From: Leifsonia sp. 71-9
GTDB lineage: Bacteria; Actinomycetota; Actinomycetes; Actinomycetales; Microbacteriaceae
Length of the DNA: 64,000 bases
Direction: 5' to 3'
Assembly (NCBI RefSeq): GCF_001898805.1
Contig: NZ_MKVJ01000019.1
Location: 71,676 to 135,675, forward strand
A program made the position numbers and the translations under genes. Within the stretch, counting starts at the first letter, position 1; each line of letters begins with the position of its first letter. The notes beneath the pieces were generated by a model, which searched no databases, was not told where the DNA came from, and saw only the letters and a list, made by a program, of their open reading frames with translations. Positions 1 to 8,619 of this stretch are shown piece after piece.

Positions 1-621
1 CAGCAGCGCCCGGTAGACCAGCAGCAGGATGACGAAGACGGCCGCGACCGCGACGAGCAGAAGGATACCGTCGATGCCGCCGAAGGCGTTCACCAGGTCG
101 GCGGTCAGCCCCGCGGGGCCGGTGACCCAGCCCTGGGTGCCGCTCGGGAGGTTGTCGTGCAGCGTCGTGCGCAGGTCGGCGACGACGGTCTTGACCGAAT
201 CCGAGTCGGCGATGGGGACGATGAACTCGACCGCCAGGCCGTCTTCCGACGGGATGGGGCCGGCGACGCTGGTCGTCTGGTCGCCTTCGGGCGCCTGCAC
301 GCCCTTCACCTCGCCGAGCTTCGCGCCCAGCGCGGCGTAGTCGGCGAGCGCGGACGACGGGATCGCGCTGTCGGAGCGCACGACCACGATCGCCGGGATC
401 GCGTTGGAGTCGGTGAACTTCTGCTGCCAGTCCTGGACGGCGGTGGATTCGGCGCTGGCCGGCAGGAACGCGGCCTGGTCGTTGCTCGAGACGCCCGAGA
501 GCTTGCCGAAGGTGGGGCCGCCCAGCCCTGCCAGCACCAGCCAGACCAGGATGAGGACCGTGGGCAGCACGATGCGCAGCCAGAGGGGCGGCCGCGCCTG
601 GGTCTTCGTCGGCTCCGTCAC
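1..621 (-). CDS. MMPL/RND-family exporter, N-terminal part (cut by window start)
   Basis: Only the first 207 codons lie in the window; the frame is open to base 1. The GTG start at 621 follows GGAG, and an overlapping upstream ATG runs straight into TGA. Translation begins VTEPTKTQARPPLWLRIVLP, has one hydrophobic helix at about residues 17-35, then an extracytoplasmic stretch with FGKLSGVSSNDQAAFLPASA, the usual start of MMPL proteins, which export lipids or drugs using the proton gradient. The part nearest base 1 is hydrophobic, as expected for the next membrane helix. The family call is firm; the substrate cannot be told. Confidence 0.85.
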   Translation of the reverse strand, partial: MTEPTKTQARPPLWLRIVLPTVLILVWLVLAGLGGPTFGKLSGVSSNDQAAFLPASAESTAVQDWQQKFTDSNAIPAIVVVRSDSAIPSSALADYAALGAKLGEVKGVQAPEGDQTTSVAGPIPSEDGLAVEFIVPIADSDSVKTVVADLRTTLHDNLPSGTQGWVTGPAGLTADLVNAFGGIDGILLLVAVAAVFVILLLVYRALL

Positions 622-736
622 GTCATCTCCAATTAGCTAGCCAAGTTAGTAATCAGCTTAGCGCCGAGTTCACGCCGACGCCACACTACCCCGGATCGGC
701 GATCCGGGGTGGGCGAGGACGGCGGGGAGCCGCGCG
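622..736. promoter_or_regulatory. AT-rich promoter/operator region of the MMPL gene
   Basis: Bases 630-661 are a local AT-rich patch in very GC-rich DNA and carry two related half-sites, TTAGCTAGCCAAG and TTAGTAATCAGCTTAG. The first is close to the TTAGC/GCTAA dyads bound by MarR or TetR proteins that control exporters. No regulator gene lies in view on this side. The promoter role is an inference from position and composition; no clean -10/-35 pair was assigned. Confidence 0.35.
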
Positions 737-1318
737 TCAGGAGGCGGCGACGAGCTCCGCGCCGGCATGCGCCATCTCCGCGAGGGCGGCGTCGGAGGAC
801 TCGGCGGCGACGCCCGCCACCAGTCCGGTCAGGACCCGCACGTGCTGGCCCTGGGCGAGCGCGTCGAGCGCCGACGCCCGCACGCAGTAGTCGGTCGCGA
901 TCCCCGCGACGTCGACGGTGTCGATGCCGTGCTCGTCGAGCAGATTGTGCACGGTCGAACCGGCCTCGGTGCGGCCCTCGAAGATCGAGTACGCCGGAAC
1001 GCCCTGGCCCTTGAGCACGTGGTAGTCGACCCGGGAGGTGTCGAGCGCGGGGTGGTACTCGGCCCCGGCCGTGCCGGCGACGCAGTGCGCGGGCCAGGTG
1101 TCGACGAAGTCGGGCTCGGCCGCCGTGGCGAAGTGGCCGCCGTTGTCGGTGTCGCCGTCGTGCCAGTCGCGGCTGGCGAGGACGATCGTGTACTCGTCGC
1201 CGTGCTCGGCCAGGTACCGGGTCAGGCGTTCGGCGACGGCCGCTCCCCCGGCGACGCCGAGCGCGCCGCCCTCCGTGAAGTCGTTCTGCACGTCGATGAT
1301 GAACAGCGCCTTGCCCAT
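737..1318 (-). CDS. pncA: Nicotinamidase / pyrazinamidase (isochorismatase fold)
   Basis: 193 aa, the usual size for PncA, which hydrolyses nicotinamide to nicotinate and ammonia in NAD recycling. It starts MGKALFIIDVQNDF with the catalytic Asp9. Lys103 (VLKGQG) and Cys145 (ATDYCVRAS) complete the Asp-Lys-Cys triad. The metal-site pattern DWH (Asp51, His53) with a later His62 is present, as is the WPAHC motif. The ATG start is well placed. It ends about 115 bases before the divergent-looking MMPL promoter region and reads in the same direction as dacB upstream. Confidence 0.96.
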   Translation of the reverse strand: MGKALFIIDVQNDFTEGGALGVAGGAAVAERLTRYLAEHGDEYTIVLASRDWHDGDTDNGGHFATAAEPDFVDTWPAHCVAGTAGAEYHPALDTSRVDYHVLKGQGVPAYSIFEGRTEAGSTVHNLLDEHGIDTVDVAGIATDYCVRASALDALAQGQHVRVLTGLVAGVAAESSDAALAEMAHAGAELVAAS

Positions 1319-1357
1319 GCGGGCCTCCCTCGGCTGGTCAGGGTTCGGAATGGCCGA

Positions 1358-3037
1358 TCAGGTGTTCGACAGGTTGTCGCCGCACTTGTACACGCCGGTG
1401 ACGAGGGTGTCGATCGCCTGCTTGGCATTGTCGCCCACGTTGCCGAGAGCGTACACGGCGAAGGTGAGCGGGGTGCCGTCGGCGGAGTCGATGATGCCGG
1501 AGAGCGTGTAGCCGTTGTCGATCCAGCCGGTCTTGGCGTGCACCGCGCCCTGGGCGGCGGAGTTGGCTCCGGTGAACCGGTTGTATCCCGGGCCGAGCGT
1601 GCCGGACTGGCCGGAGACCGGCAGGCCGTCGTAGATCACGCCGAGGCCGTTCTCGCGGTTGAGCACCTTGATGAAGAGCCGGGTCATGTACGACGGGGGC
1701 ACGGCGTTGTTCGCGCTGAGCCCCGAACCGTCGGCGATGTGGAGGCCGGCGGTGTCGATCCCGTAGCCCTTCAGCCCGGCGAGCACGCCGGCGTTCTCGG
1801 CGTCGAAGGTGTTGCCGGCGCCGTTCTTGATCGACACGAGGCGGGCGAGCTCCTCCATGATCGTGTTGTCGGAGTACTTCATCGCCTGCTGGATGAGCGT
1901 CGTCACCGGCTGCGACTGCACGGCCGCGAGCTGGCGGGCGCCGGCGGGCGCGGTGCCCTCGGTCACCGGGACGCTCGTGCCGAGGTACTGCTGGAAGTAC
2001 TGCATCGCGCGGCCGACCGGGTCGGTGCTGCGCGGGGACTCGACGGCGCCCGGGTTGTCGCGGTCGCCGTCGACCATCAGGGCGGTCATGTACGGGGTCG
2101 ACCCCTCGACGACGCGCTCCTCGTTCTCGTCCCAGCTGGGCTGCCACACCGGGCCGCCGAAGAGGGAGGTGTCGACGACGATGGAGGTGATCGGCTGCCC
2201 GCCCATCGCCTGCTTGGCCTGGTTCGCCAGATCCTGGATGGACGGGGCGCCGGTGTAGAACGCGCCCTGGCCGCCGGGCAGCCGTGACAGCGTCACGTCG
2301 CCGCCGCCGACCACCACGATCTGGCCGGGAGTGCTGCCGGCCACGACCGTCGTCGAGACCCGGTAGTCGGGGCCGAGGGTCGCGAGGGCCGCGGCGGAGG
2401 TCACGGTCTTCATGACCGAAGCGGTCGGACCGGGGGTGCCGCCGTTGCGGTCGAACAGCACCTCGCCCGTCTTGGCGTTCACGACCTGGGCCTCGAGGTT
2501 GCCGAGGCGGCCGTCCTGCGCAAGGCCGGCGACCGAACACGTGCGGATGCGGCTCGCAGCCGGCTGCGCGGCGGGGACGGGCCGTGCCGGGTCGACCGTG
2601 GCGGTCGGGGTAGGGGTCGGCGTCTTCGTGGCCGACGCGCTCGGGCTCGGCGCCACGGCCGCGGACGCCGGCGAGCCGACGGTCGCGCCGAGGGCGACGC
2701 TGCCGGTGCCGAGCACGATCATGGCGGCGGCTCCGCCGGCGACGATCCAGGTGCGGGGGTGCTTGCGGATGGCCGTCATGATGCCGGCGGTCACGCCCGC
2801 GAGACCCGCCGCGACGCCGGTGCGCGGGCTCCCCGCGGGAGTCGACCCCGTCGTCGCGGCGGCTTCGCGCTCGGCCGAGCGTCGCTCGGAACGGGTCGCG
2901 GGCGCGTCGGCGGGGACGCCGGCGTCGGGCGCTGCGGCATCCTGATCGAGGGAGGGGGCGGGGGTGGTCGACGGGATCGACGGGTCTGACTCGGTGCCGT
3001 TCGGCAGACCGGAGTCGGGCTGGTCCGATTCGTGCAT
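1358..3037 (-). CDS. dacB: D-alanyl-D-alanine carboxypeptidase/endopeptidase, peptidase S13 (PBP4 type)
   Basis: 559 aa. The N-terminal 90 or so residues are polar and low-complexity (cytoplasmic), followed by one membrane helix around 95-117, an Ala/Pro/Thr linker and the penicillin-binding domain outside the cell. All three active-site motifs are visible: SVMK (Ser207, Lys210), SDN in YSDNTIMEEL, and KTG in HAKTGWIDNG. S13 enzymes trim or open peptidoglycan peptides. It is divergent from the ECF sigma gene at 3191, with 153 bases between the starts. The symbol follows the E. coli S13 enzyme. Confidence 0.95.
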   Translation of the reverse strand: MHESDQPDSGLPNGTESDPSIPSTTPAPSLDQDAAAPDAGVPADAPATRSERRSAEREAAATTGSTPAGSPRTGVAAGLAGVTAGIMTAIRKHPRTWIVAGGAAAMIVLGTGSVALGATVGSPASAAVAPSPSASATKTPTPTPTATVDPARPVPAAQPAASRIRTCSVAGLAQDGRLGNLEAQVVNAKTGEVLFDRNGGTPGPTASVMKTVTSAAALATLGPDYRVSTTVVAGSTPGQIVVVGGGDVTLSRLPGGQGAFYTGAPSIQDLANQAKQAMGGQPITSIVVDTSLFGGPVWQPSWDENEERVVEGSTPYMTALMVDGDRDNPGAVESPRSTDPVGRAMQYFQQYLGTSVPVTEGTAPAGARQLAAVQSQPVTTLIQQAMKYSDNTIMEELARLVSIKNGAGNTFDAENAGVLAGLKGYGIDTAGLHIADGSGLSANNAVPPSYMTRLFIKVLNRENGLGVIYDGLPVSGQSGTLGPGYNRFTGANSAAQGAVHAKTGWIDNGYTLSGIIDSADGTPLTFAVYALGNVGDNAKQAIDTLVTGVYKCGDNLSNT

Positions 3038-3157
3038 CCGGGTATGCTACCTGCATTTTCTGGGAGCGTCACCCGTCAGGGGGCCACGGGTGGAGGGTGC
3101 TCGCTCGGCGGGAGGAGACCTCGCTTAGCCTGATCCCAGGGGTCCGGACGCTCGGAT

Positions 3158-3185
3158 GGAACCTTTTCCGCCGATCGGACACTAG
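3158..3185 (+). promoter_or_regulatory. Putative ECF-type promoter of the first sigma/propeller module
   Basis: GGAACC at 3158-3163 matches the ECF -35 consensus GGAAC. Thirteen bases later comes GGACACTAG (3177-3185), followed at once by the GAGGAT ribosome site and the ATG at 3191. The same arrangement, with the same 33-base distance from GGAACC to the ATG, occurs at 15584. The close spacing puts transcription start within a few bases of the start codon. This suggests autoregulation by the downstream sigma factor or its paralog; that is an inference. Confidence 0.6.
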
Positions 3186-3190
3186 AGGAT

Positions 3191-3784
3191 ATGAACAACG
3201 CTGGAACGGACGAGGCCGACGCCTGGTCCCGGGCGCGGGACGGGGATCCGGACGCGTTCACGTCGCTCTTCGACGCGCATCGCGACCGCGTCTTCGGCCA
3301 CGCGCTGCGCCTGGTGCGGCAGCCGCACGATGCCGAGGACGTCACCGCCATGGTCTTCCTGGAGGCCTGGCGCCGCCGCGACGCCGTGCGGGTGGTGGAC
3401 GGTTCGATCATCGCGTGGCTGCTGGTCACGGCGAACAACACCGTCCACAACCTCGAACGCAGCAAGCGCCGCCACCGCGAGGCGCTCGCCCGGATGCCCG
3501 AACCCGCGCACCAGCCCGACCATGCCGACGACGTCGCCGACGACCTCGACAACCAGGAGCGCGACCGTCGCGTCCGCGATGCGTTCAGCACCCTCTCCAC
3601 CGCCGACCAGAACGTCATCACGCTCTGCGTGCTGGAGGAGCTCCCGCTCGCCGACGCCGCACGCACGCTCGGCGTCCCCGTCGGGACCGTCAAGTCCCGG
3701 CTCTCCCGCGCCAAGCGCCGCCTCGGCGACCTCGCGCTCATCCCCGACACGGTCCACCCCGCCTTCGAAGGAGGTGCAGAATGA
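3191..3784 (+). CDS. ECF RNA polymerase sigma factor, copy 1
   Basis: 197 aa with sigma region 2 at about residues 15-95 (FDAHRDRVFGHALRL, then DAEDVTAMVFLEAWRRRDAV) and region 4 at about 125-185 (TADQNVITLCVLEELPLADA, then VGTVKSRLSRAKRRLG). No region 3 and no C-terminal extension. Its stop overlaps the start of the propeller gene (ATGA). The closest relative in the window is the sigma factor at 15617, which begins with the same DEAxAWSRARxGD pattern and also precedes a propeller gene. The signal it answers to is unknown. Its partner lacks the zinc-binding anti-sigma fold usual for ECF pairs. Confidence 0.93.
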   Translation: MNNAGTDEADAWSRARDGDPDAFTSLFDAHRDRVFGHALRLVRQPHDAEDVTAMVFLEAWRRRDAVRVVDGSIIAWLLVTANNTVHNLERSKRRHREALARMPEPAHQPDHADDVADDLDNQERDRRVRDAFSTLSTADQNVITLCVLEELPLADAARTLGVPVGTVKSRLSRAKRRLGDLALIPDTVHPAFEGGAE

Positions 3785-5388
3785 CCACCACCGGCCCCGT
3801 CTTCGACCCGGCGCGCAGCGCCGCCCTCCGCGACATCCTCCACGAGACCGTCGCCACCGCTCCCGCGCGTCCCTCGCGCACACGGTTCGCCCTCCTCGGC
3901 GGACTCGTCGGCGCCGCCGTGCTCCTCGCCGGCGGAACCGCCGCCCTCGCCCTCACGGGCGCCCTGCACTTCGGCGCGCCGGACCCCGTCCCCGTGCCGA
4001 TCACACCCACGCCGAGCATCACGCCGACGCCGACGCCGACCACCACGCCGACGGCCCCGCGCATCCGGGTGCAGTCCGGGCCGATCGCCCGGCACGACGT
4101 GGACACGCTCGCCGACCGGACGAGGTGGTCCATCGACCTCCCGGGCATCGACGACGGCTGCCGGATGAATCCGCAGGCGTACAGCGTGGCCGACGGCCTC
4201 AGCGTGTTCGTCTCCGGCGCCCGGCCCAAGGAGTACGAGGGCGGCGGTGCGTGCACCGAGAACACGGACGAGCGCGTCGGCCTGACCATGGTCGACACGA
4301 CCGACGGCGAGGTCCTCTGGAAGCGGGAGTGGAGCTACACGTCCGATCGCGACGGCGGCTTCGCGGGTACGCGCTTCCAGCTCCTCGGCACGTCCGGACG
4401 CGCGATGTTCACCTCCACCGACGGCACATCGGGCGCCCACGACGTGATCGACCTGAACACCGGGCAGACCCTGGCCACCTACGACGCCCGTGCACTGCTC
4501 TACGGCGTGGCGGTGCCGGACGACTCCGGCGATCTCGTGGTGTCCAGCGATCCGACCCGCGGGACTCCCGGCACGATCTCGCGGGTCGACCCGATGGACG
4601 CGTCCGCCCCGCGGTGGACCACTCCCGTCGACGGCACCGGCCCGGTCGTCGCGCCGGGGACCAGCGACGCATCGGTCCTTCCGGCGTACTACTACCTGGC
4701 GAACGACCCGAACACCCAGGTGTTCGGGACGATCGATCTCGCGTCGGGCGCCTTCACCCGGCACCCGGAGTTCACCGACTACAGGCTGACGTCGAGCCTC
4801 GTCACCCTCTGGGCGGCGGGCGCGGCGAACGGCTCGTCCGACGTGACCGCGCTCGACGGATCCGGGACGGCGGTGTGGACGCGGCACGTCGCCCCGGGCG
4901 CAGCCCTGGTCCCCGTCAGCACCGTGGCGAGCCCCGCGGGAGCCGGGCAGACGGACCTCGCGCAGGCGGGCCAGTTCGCGATCGCCGATGCGGCGGGCGT
5001 GACGGTCATCGACCAGCTGTCGGGCGACACGGTCTGGACCTCCGCCCCCGGGGCGTGCAGCGCGTCGATCGGCCGCGGCGTCGTCTCCGCCCTCGCCGAC
5101 ACGGCGCGGAACGCGTTCACCCTCCAGCTCGGCGACTCGACCGGATGCGCCATCGACCGCACCACGGGGAAGGCGCTCCCCGACCTCGGCGTCCCGGCGT
5201 CGCCGCTCGACTCGCTCGGGCCGAAGAACACCTACGCGACCTCCTGGGAGACCCGCGTGGGAACCGCCTACGACCGAGCGACCGGCCGCGTCCTCTGGAC
5301 CGTCGACCTGGACAGCAGGGAGTACTGGGACTTCGCCGGCGGCTACCTCGTCCGCCTCCACGGCAACCGGATCGCGTCGATCGGCTGA
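3781..5388 (+). CDS. Single-pass membrane protein with extracellular PQQ-like beta-propeller, copy 1
   Basis: 535 aa. The start at 3781 was chosen because it overlaps the sigma stop and follows GAAGGAGGTGCAGA; the frame stays open further upstream inside the sigma gene. Order: about 35 cytoplasmic residues with FDPARSAALRDILHETV, one membrane helix (about 36-58), a Pro/Thr linker (about 67-92), then repeated WxxxLPG, GEVLWKREW and GRVLWTVDL motifs typical of PQQ-type propeller blades. It ends GGYLVRLHGNRIASIG. Four cysteines align with those of the paralog at 16231. No enzyme residues are evident. A role as signal sensor or anti-sigma partner is inferred only from the operon. Confidence 0.8.
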   Translation: MTTTGPVFDPARSAALRDILHETVATAPARPSRTRFALLGGLVGAAVLLAGGTAALALTGALHFGAPDPVPVPITPTPSITPTPTPTTTPTAPRIRVQSGPIARHDVDTLADRTRWSIDLPGIDDGCRMNPQAYSVADGLSVFVSGARPKEYEGGGACTENTDERVGLTMVDTTDGEVLWKREWSYTSDRDGGFAGTRFQLLGTSGRAMFTSTDGTSGAHDVIDLNTGQTLATYDARALLYGVAVPDDSGDLVVSSDPTRGTPGTISRVDPMDASAPRWTTPVDGTGPVVAPGTSDASVLPAYYYLANDPNTQVFGTIDLASGAFTRHPEFTDYRLTSSLVTLWAAGAANGSSDVTALDGSGTAVWTRHVAPGAALVPVSTVASPAGAGQTDLAQAGQFAIADAAGVTVIDQLSGDTVWTSAPGACSASIGRGVVSALADTARNAFTLQLGDSTGCAIDRTTGKALPDLGVPASPLDSLGPKNTYATSWETRVGTAYDRATGRVLWTVDLDSREYWDFAGGYLVRLHGNRIASIG

Positions 5389-5405
5389 GCGGCCGCGGAG
5401 CGACG

Positions 5406-5463
5406 GCGGCTCCCCGGGACGAATGCGGCCGCGCGACGGCACGCGAACGTCCCGGGGAGCCGC
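5406..5463. terminator. Bidirectional hairpin terminator
   Basis: A 16-bp perfect inverted repeat (5406-5421 with 5448-5463, core GGCTCCCCGGGAC) lies between the convergent propeller and Lrp genes. It extends further outward with one G-T pair. There is no T-run on either side, so its efficiency as an intrinsic terminator is uncertain. Confidence 0.6.
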
Positions 5464-5470
5464 TGTCGCG

Positions 5471-6490
5471 TCAGCCGTCGAGCGCGCCGACCCCGACCTG
5501 CGTGCGCCACCACGGCGTCTCCACGAAACCGCGCTTGAGGTACAGCAGCTCCATCGCGCCGGTCCAGCCCTCGACGCCCTCCAGCGCCGACAGGGTGTGG
5601 GAGATGAAGTCGTTGAGCTCGGCGACCGATGGGGTGATCAGCTCGCAGAAGAGCGAGTTGTCGTCCAGGATCGCGGCCAGGTAGCGCACGGCCGGGTACT
5701 CCGACAGCGCGTTGGCCACGGCCTCCAGCCGCGCGGGGGCCACCCGGACGAGGAGCAGCGTCTCCGCGCCCATCCCGAGCGCGGCCGCGGGGACGAGCGT
5801 CAGGATGTCGACGCAGCCCTTCGCGCGGAGGCGGTCGAACCGGCGCCGCACGCTCGACTCGTTCATCCCCGTCTTGTCGCCGATCGCCTGGAAGGTCACC
5901 CGGCCGTCCTCGCGCAGCTCGGTGAGGATGCGGCGGTCGGCGTCGTCGAAGTGCGCGGGCTCGCAGTACTCCGGGTCGATGAGGGAGGTCTTCTCCGCCT
6001 CGGCAGGCAGCTTCATGGTCTCGGCGTAGAGCTGCCTGCTCCAGTCGTGCCGCACCTTGTAGACGTGCATGATGATGTCGCTGCGCCAGCGCTTGATGCC
6101 GGCGATCGACTGCAGCGACTGGATGAGCTTCGGGTAGTGCGCGGCGCCTCCCGTCACCACGACCTCGGCCATGATGTCGTACTGGCCGGTCACGAGGGTG
6201 AGGAACCGGACGTCCTCGTGCGCGACGAGGGCGGCCGCCACCTCCAGCTGCGTGCCCGGCCGGCAGTTCAGGCGCACGAGGAACGAGTCCACCTGCCCGG
6301 AGCTGCCGAGAGCGGGGACGATCGCGATGCGCACCACGCCGTCGGCGACCAGCTGCTGACCGCGGCGAGCGACCGTCGCGGTCGAGCTGCCGACCATGTC
6401 GGCGATCGCGGTCCAGCTGGCGCGCCCGTCGTGCTGCAGGGCGACGATGATCTTGCGGTCGAGTTCGTCGAGGGTGTCGAGCGCCTTCAC
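5471..6490 (-). CDS. Lrp/AsnC-family regulator with two fused Lrp units
   Basis: 339 aa, about twice the normal Lrp length. Unit 1 has the helix-turn-helix LDELDRKIIVALQHDGRASW and a RAM-type effector domain. Unit 2 repeats this, starting DDADRRILTELREDGRVTFQ. The GTG at 6490 was chosen because it overlaps the stop of the S33 gene (GTGA); the frame is open further upstream without a good start. It is the last gene of a minus-strand run of peptide transport and peptidase genes. Lrp proteins commonly sense amino acids, so it is the obvious candidate regulator of that operon (inference). Confidence 0.9.
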   Translation of the reverse strand: MKALDTLDELDRKIIVALQHDGRASWTAIADMVGSSTATVARRGQQLVADGVVRIAIVPALGSSGQVDSFLVRLNCRPGTQLEVAAALVAHEDVRFLTLVTGQYDIMAEVVVTGGAAHYPKLIQSLQSIAGIKRWRSDIIMHVYKVRHDWSRQLYAETMKLPAEAEKTSLIDPEYCEPAHFDDADRRILTELREDGRVTFQAIGDKTGMNESSVRRRFDRLRAKGCVDILTLVPAAALGMGAETLLLVRVAPARLEAVANALSEYPAVRYLAAILDDNSLFCELITPSVAELNDFISHTLSALEGVEGWTGAMELLYLKRGFVETPWWRTQVGVGALDG

Positions 6491-7398
6491 GCGGCCGTGC
6501 CCGACCGGGGCGGCGCGACCTGGTGCAGGAAGCCGCGTACGGTGGCCGTCCATTCCTCCGCCTCCTCGATCTGCGGCGAGTGCCCCGATTTCTCGAAGAT
6601 CGCCAGACGCGCGCCCGGGATGAGCGAGACGATCGTCTCGCTGCACGAGACCGGGGTGATCCAGTCCGTGCGGCCCACCGTGACCAGGGTCGGCGCGCTG
6701 ATCCCGGGGAGAGCCCCCTTCAGATCATAGTTCGGCAGGTTCTGGGAGAACGCGTAGTTGTGCGCCTCGTAGCGGTAGGGGGTGGCGGCGACCTTGCGCT
6801 CGACGGCCTCCGGGTCGTAGACGAAGTCGTACAGCGGGAGGATCTCGCGCCAGCAGTCGCGCAGGTCGTCGTCGTCGCGTACCCGGCCCTCGTCGATGCG
6901 GTCGAACTTCTCCATGTCGACCGTGACGCGGTCGGAGGCGAGCGCGTTGGCGCGGGACAGCTCCGAGTGGGTGTTGTCCGGCGCGGTGTCGCGGAGGACG
7001 AGCGCGCGCACGCGGTCCGGGTACCGGATGGCGTATTCCATCGACATGAACCCGCCGTAGGAGCCGCCGGCCATGATGATCTGCTCGGCGCCGATCCACT
7101 CGCGCAGGCCGTCGATGTCGGCCGCCCACTGCTCGTGGCTGAACTCCCCCGCTCCCTCGCTCTCGCCCGACCCGCGCGCGTCGAAGACGACGACGCGGTA
7201 GTCGTCGGCGAGCCGCCCGAAGCTGGCGCGCGGCTCGGCGCGCGAACCGAGGCCGGGGGCCCCGTGATGCGTGATGATGACCGGCGCGCCCTCCGGGCCG
7301 AGCACCTCCACGGCGAGGCGGTTGCCGTTGATCTCCACGAACTCGGCGGTGGTGGTCGCGGCGGCGAACTCCGGGGAGACGTCCTGGTTTCCGGTCAC
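6487..7398 (-). CDS. Alpha/beta hydrolase, prolyl-iminopeptidase-like (S33)
   Basis: 303 aa. The oxyanion region HHGAPGLGSR is followed by DARGSGES and the nucleophile elbow GGSYGG with a Ser in GxSxG. Near the C-terminus TDWITPVS supplies the likely acid and SGHSPQIEEAEEW the His. This spacing and the neighbouring peptidase genes fit the S33 prolyl-aminopeptidase group, which remove N-terminal Pro, although other S33 hydrolases look alike. The GTG start at 7398 lies 14 bases after the M24 stop and follows GAAAGGACCC. Confidence 0.85.
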   Translation of the reverse strand: MTGNQDVSPEFAAATTTAEFVEINGNRLAVEVLGPEGAPVIITHHGAPGLGSRAEPRASFGRLADDYRVVVFDARGSGESEGAGEFSHEQWAADIDGLREWIGAEQIIMAGGSYGGFMSMEYAIRYPDRVRALVLRDTAPDNTHSELSRANALASDRVTVDMEKFDRIDEGRVRDDDDLRDCWREILPLYDFVYDPEAVERKVAATPYRYEAHNYAFSQNLPNYDLKGALPGISAPTLVTVGRTDWITPVSCSETIVSLIPGARLAIFEKSGHSPQIEEAEEWTATVRGFLHQVAPPRSGTAA

Positions 7399-7412
7399 GG
7401 TGGGTCCTTTCT

Positions 7413-8585
7413 TCAGAGTGCGATGGTGCAGGAATCGAGATCGCGGGGGAACGCGGTGAGCGGGCGGGCGCCGTCCGGCGTCACCAGCATGCTGTCCGAG
7501 ATGCGGTAGCCGGCGTGGCCGGGGAGGTAGATCCCCGGCTCGTTCGAGACGATCATCCCCGCCTCGAGCGGCGTCTCGTCCCCGTCCTCGAGCCACGGCG
7601 GCTCGTGCATCCCGAGGCCGATGCCGTGACCCTGCCGGTGGCGCAGGTAGTCGCCGAGCCCGGCGTCGCGGATCACGTCGAGGCAGTCGCGGTTGGCGTC
7701 GCGGCACGCGCGACCCGGGCGGATGGCGCGGCCGCCGACCTCCTGCGCGAGCCGGACGGCGTCGTGGTAGCGGCGCTGCTCGGCGCTCGGCTCGCCGAGC
7801 ACGAAGGTGCGCTCGCCCTCGACGAAGCGGCCGCCGACGGCGCAGCCGAGGGAGAGCATGAAGGTGTCGCCCCGCTGCAGCCGGTATCCGGAGGGCAGGC
7901 CGTGCGGATAGGCGGAGTTGGCGCCCGCGTAGACCAGACCGCCCGCGAGCGGTGAGACGACGATCACGTCGTCGTGCTCCTCGTACATCGTGGAGACGCC
8001 GACCCCGCCGACGTGCGAGGCCAGCTCGGCCTCCGTCGGCAGGGTCGCGCCCGCCGTGATGCTCTCGCGCACCAGGGCGACGCCCGCCTCCAGCATCAGG
8101 TCGGTGATCCGCGCTGCCTCCGCATGCAGCGCGACCTCCTCGGGAAGCTTGAGGTAGCGGGCGACGGTCACGATCGGGGTGGGGAGGGCCTCCGCCACGG
8201 TCAGTTCGGCGAAGGCGGCGTGCTGGCGCTCCCAGGTCATGCCGGTCGAGTAGCCGACCCGGCCCGCGCGGCCCACCCGGGAGGCGAGGGCGCGGAACGG
8301 AGGCACGACGCCCGGGAACTCGGCGTACGAGACGATCTCGGCGCGCGCCTCCTGTCGCTCGGCGTTCTCGCGCTCCAGCTCGGGGACGAGCAGCACGGCA
8401 CCGCCGTCGGCGCCGAGCCACACGGCGACCGGCCGCTCGCAGGGGTGGTGGAAGAAGCCGGTGAGGTACGCGACGTCCTCGGGCGCGTCGGTCAGCAGCG
8501 CGTCGAGTCCGGCGGAGCGCATGCGCTCGCGCACGCGCTCCTGCAGCCGGTCGAGCGCGTCGGCGCTCAGGCGGGTGGTGAACAC
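7413..8585 (-). CDS. M24-fold (Xaa-Pro peptidase/creatinase-like) protein with altered metal site
   Basis: 390 aa with an N-terminal creatinase domain and a C-terminal pita-bread fold: GHGIGLGMHEPP at about 319-330 and SNEPGIYLPGHAGYRISDS at about 347-365. Of the five usual metal ligands only His320 and Glu349 are kept. The first Asp is Ser245 (LSLG instead of IDLG), the second is Glu256 (VEGERT instead of xDxTRT), and the last Glu is Ser363 (RISD instead of RIED). It may therefore be metal-free, like creatinase, rather than a true aminopeptidase P. GTG start at 8585 after GAAGGAGGACC. Confidence 0.88.
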   Translation of the reverse strand: MFTTRLSADALDRLQERVRERMRSAGLDALLTDAPEDVAYLTGFFHHPCERPVAVWLGADGGAVLLVPELERENAERQEARAEIVSYAEFPGVVPPFRALASRVGRAGRVGYSTGMTWERQHAAFAELTVAEALPTPIVTVARYLKLPEEVALHAEAARITDLMLEAGVALVRESITAGATLPTEAELASHVGGVGVSTMYEEHDDVIVVSPLAGGLVYAGANSAYPHGLPSGYRLQRGDTFMLSLGCAVGGRFVEGERTFVLGEPSAEQRRYHDAVRLAQEVGGRAIRPGRACRDANRDCLDVIRDAGLGDYLRHRQGHGIGLGMHEPPWLEDGDETPLEAGMIVSNEPGIYLPGHAGYRISDSMLVTPDGARPLTAFPRDLDSCTIAL

Positions 8586-8619
8586 GGTCCTCCTTCGGAT
8601 CGTCTGGTCGGTGCGGCGG

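Noticed and set aside
767-2287. 506-codon open frame on the plus strand
   Set aside because: It lies opposite pncA and dacB, and its translation is Arg/Val/Gly-rich with no domain. Such shadow frames are common in very GC-rich DNA.
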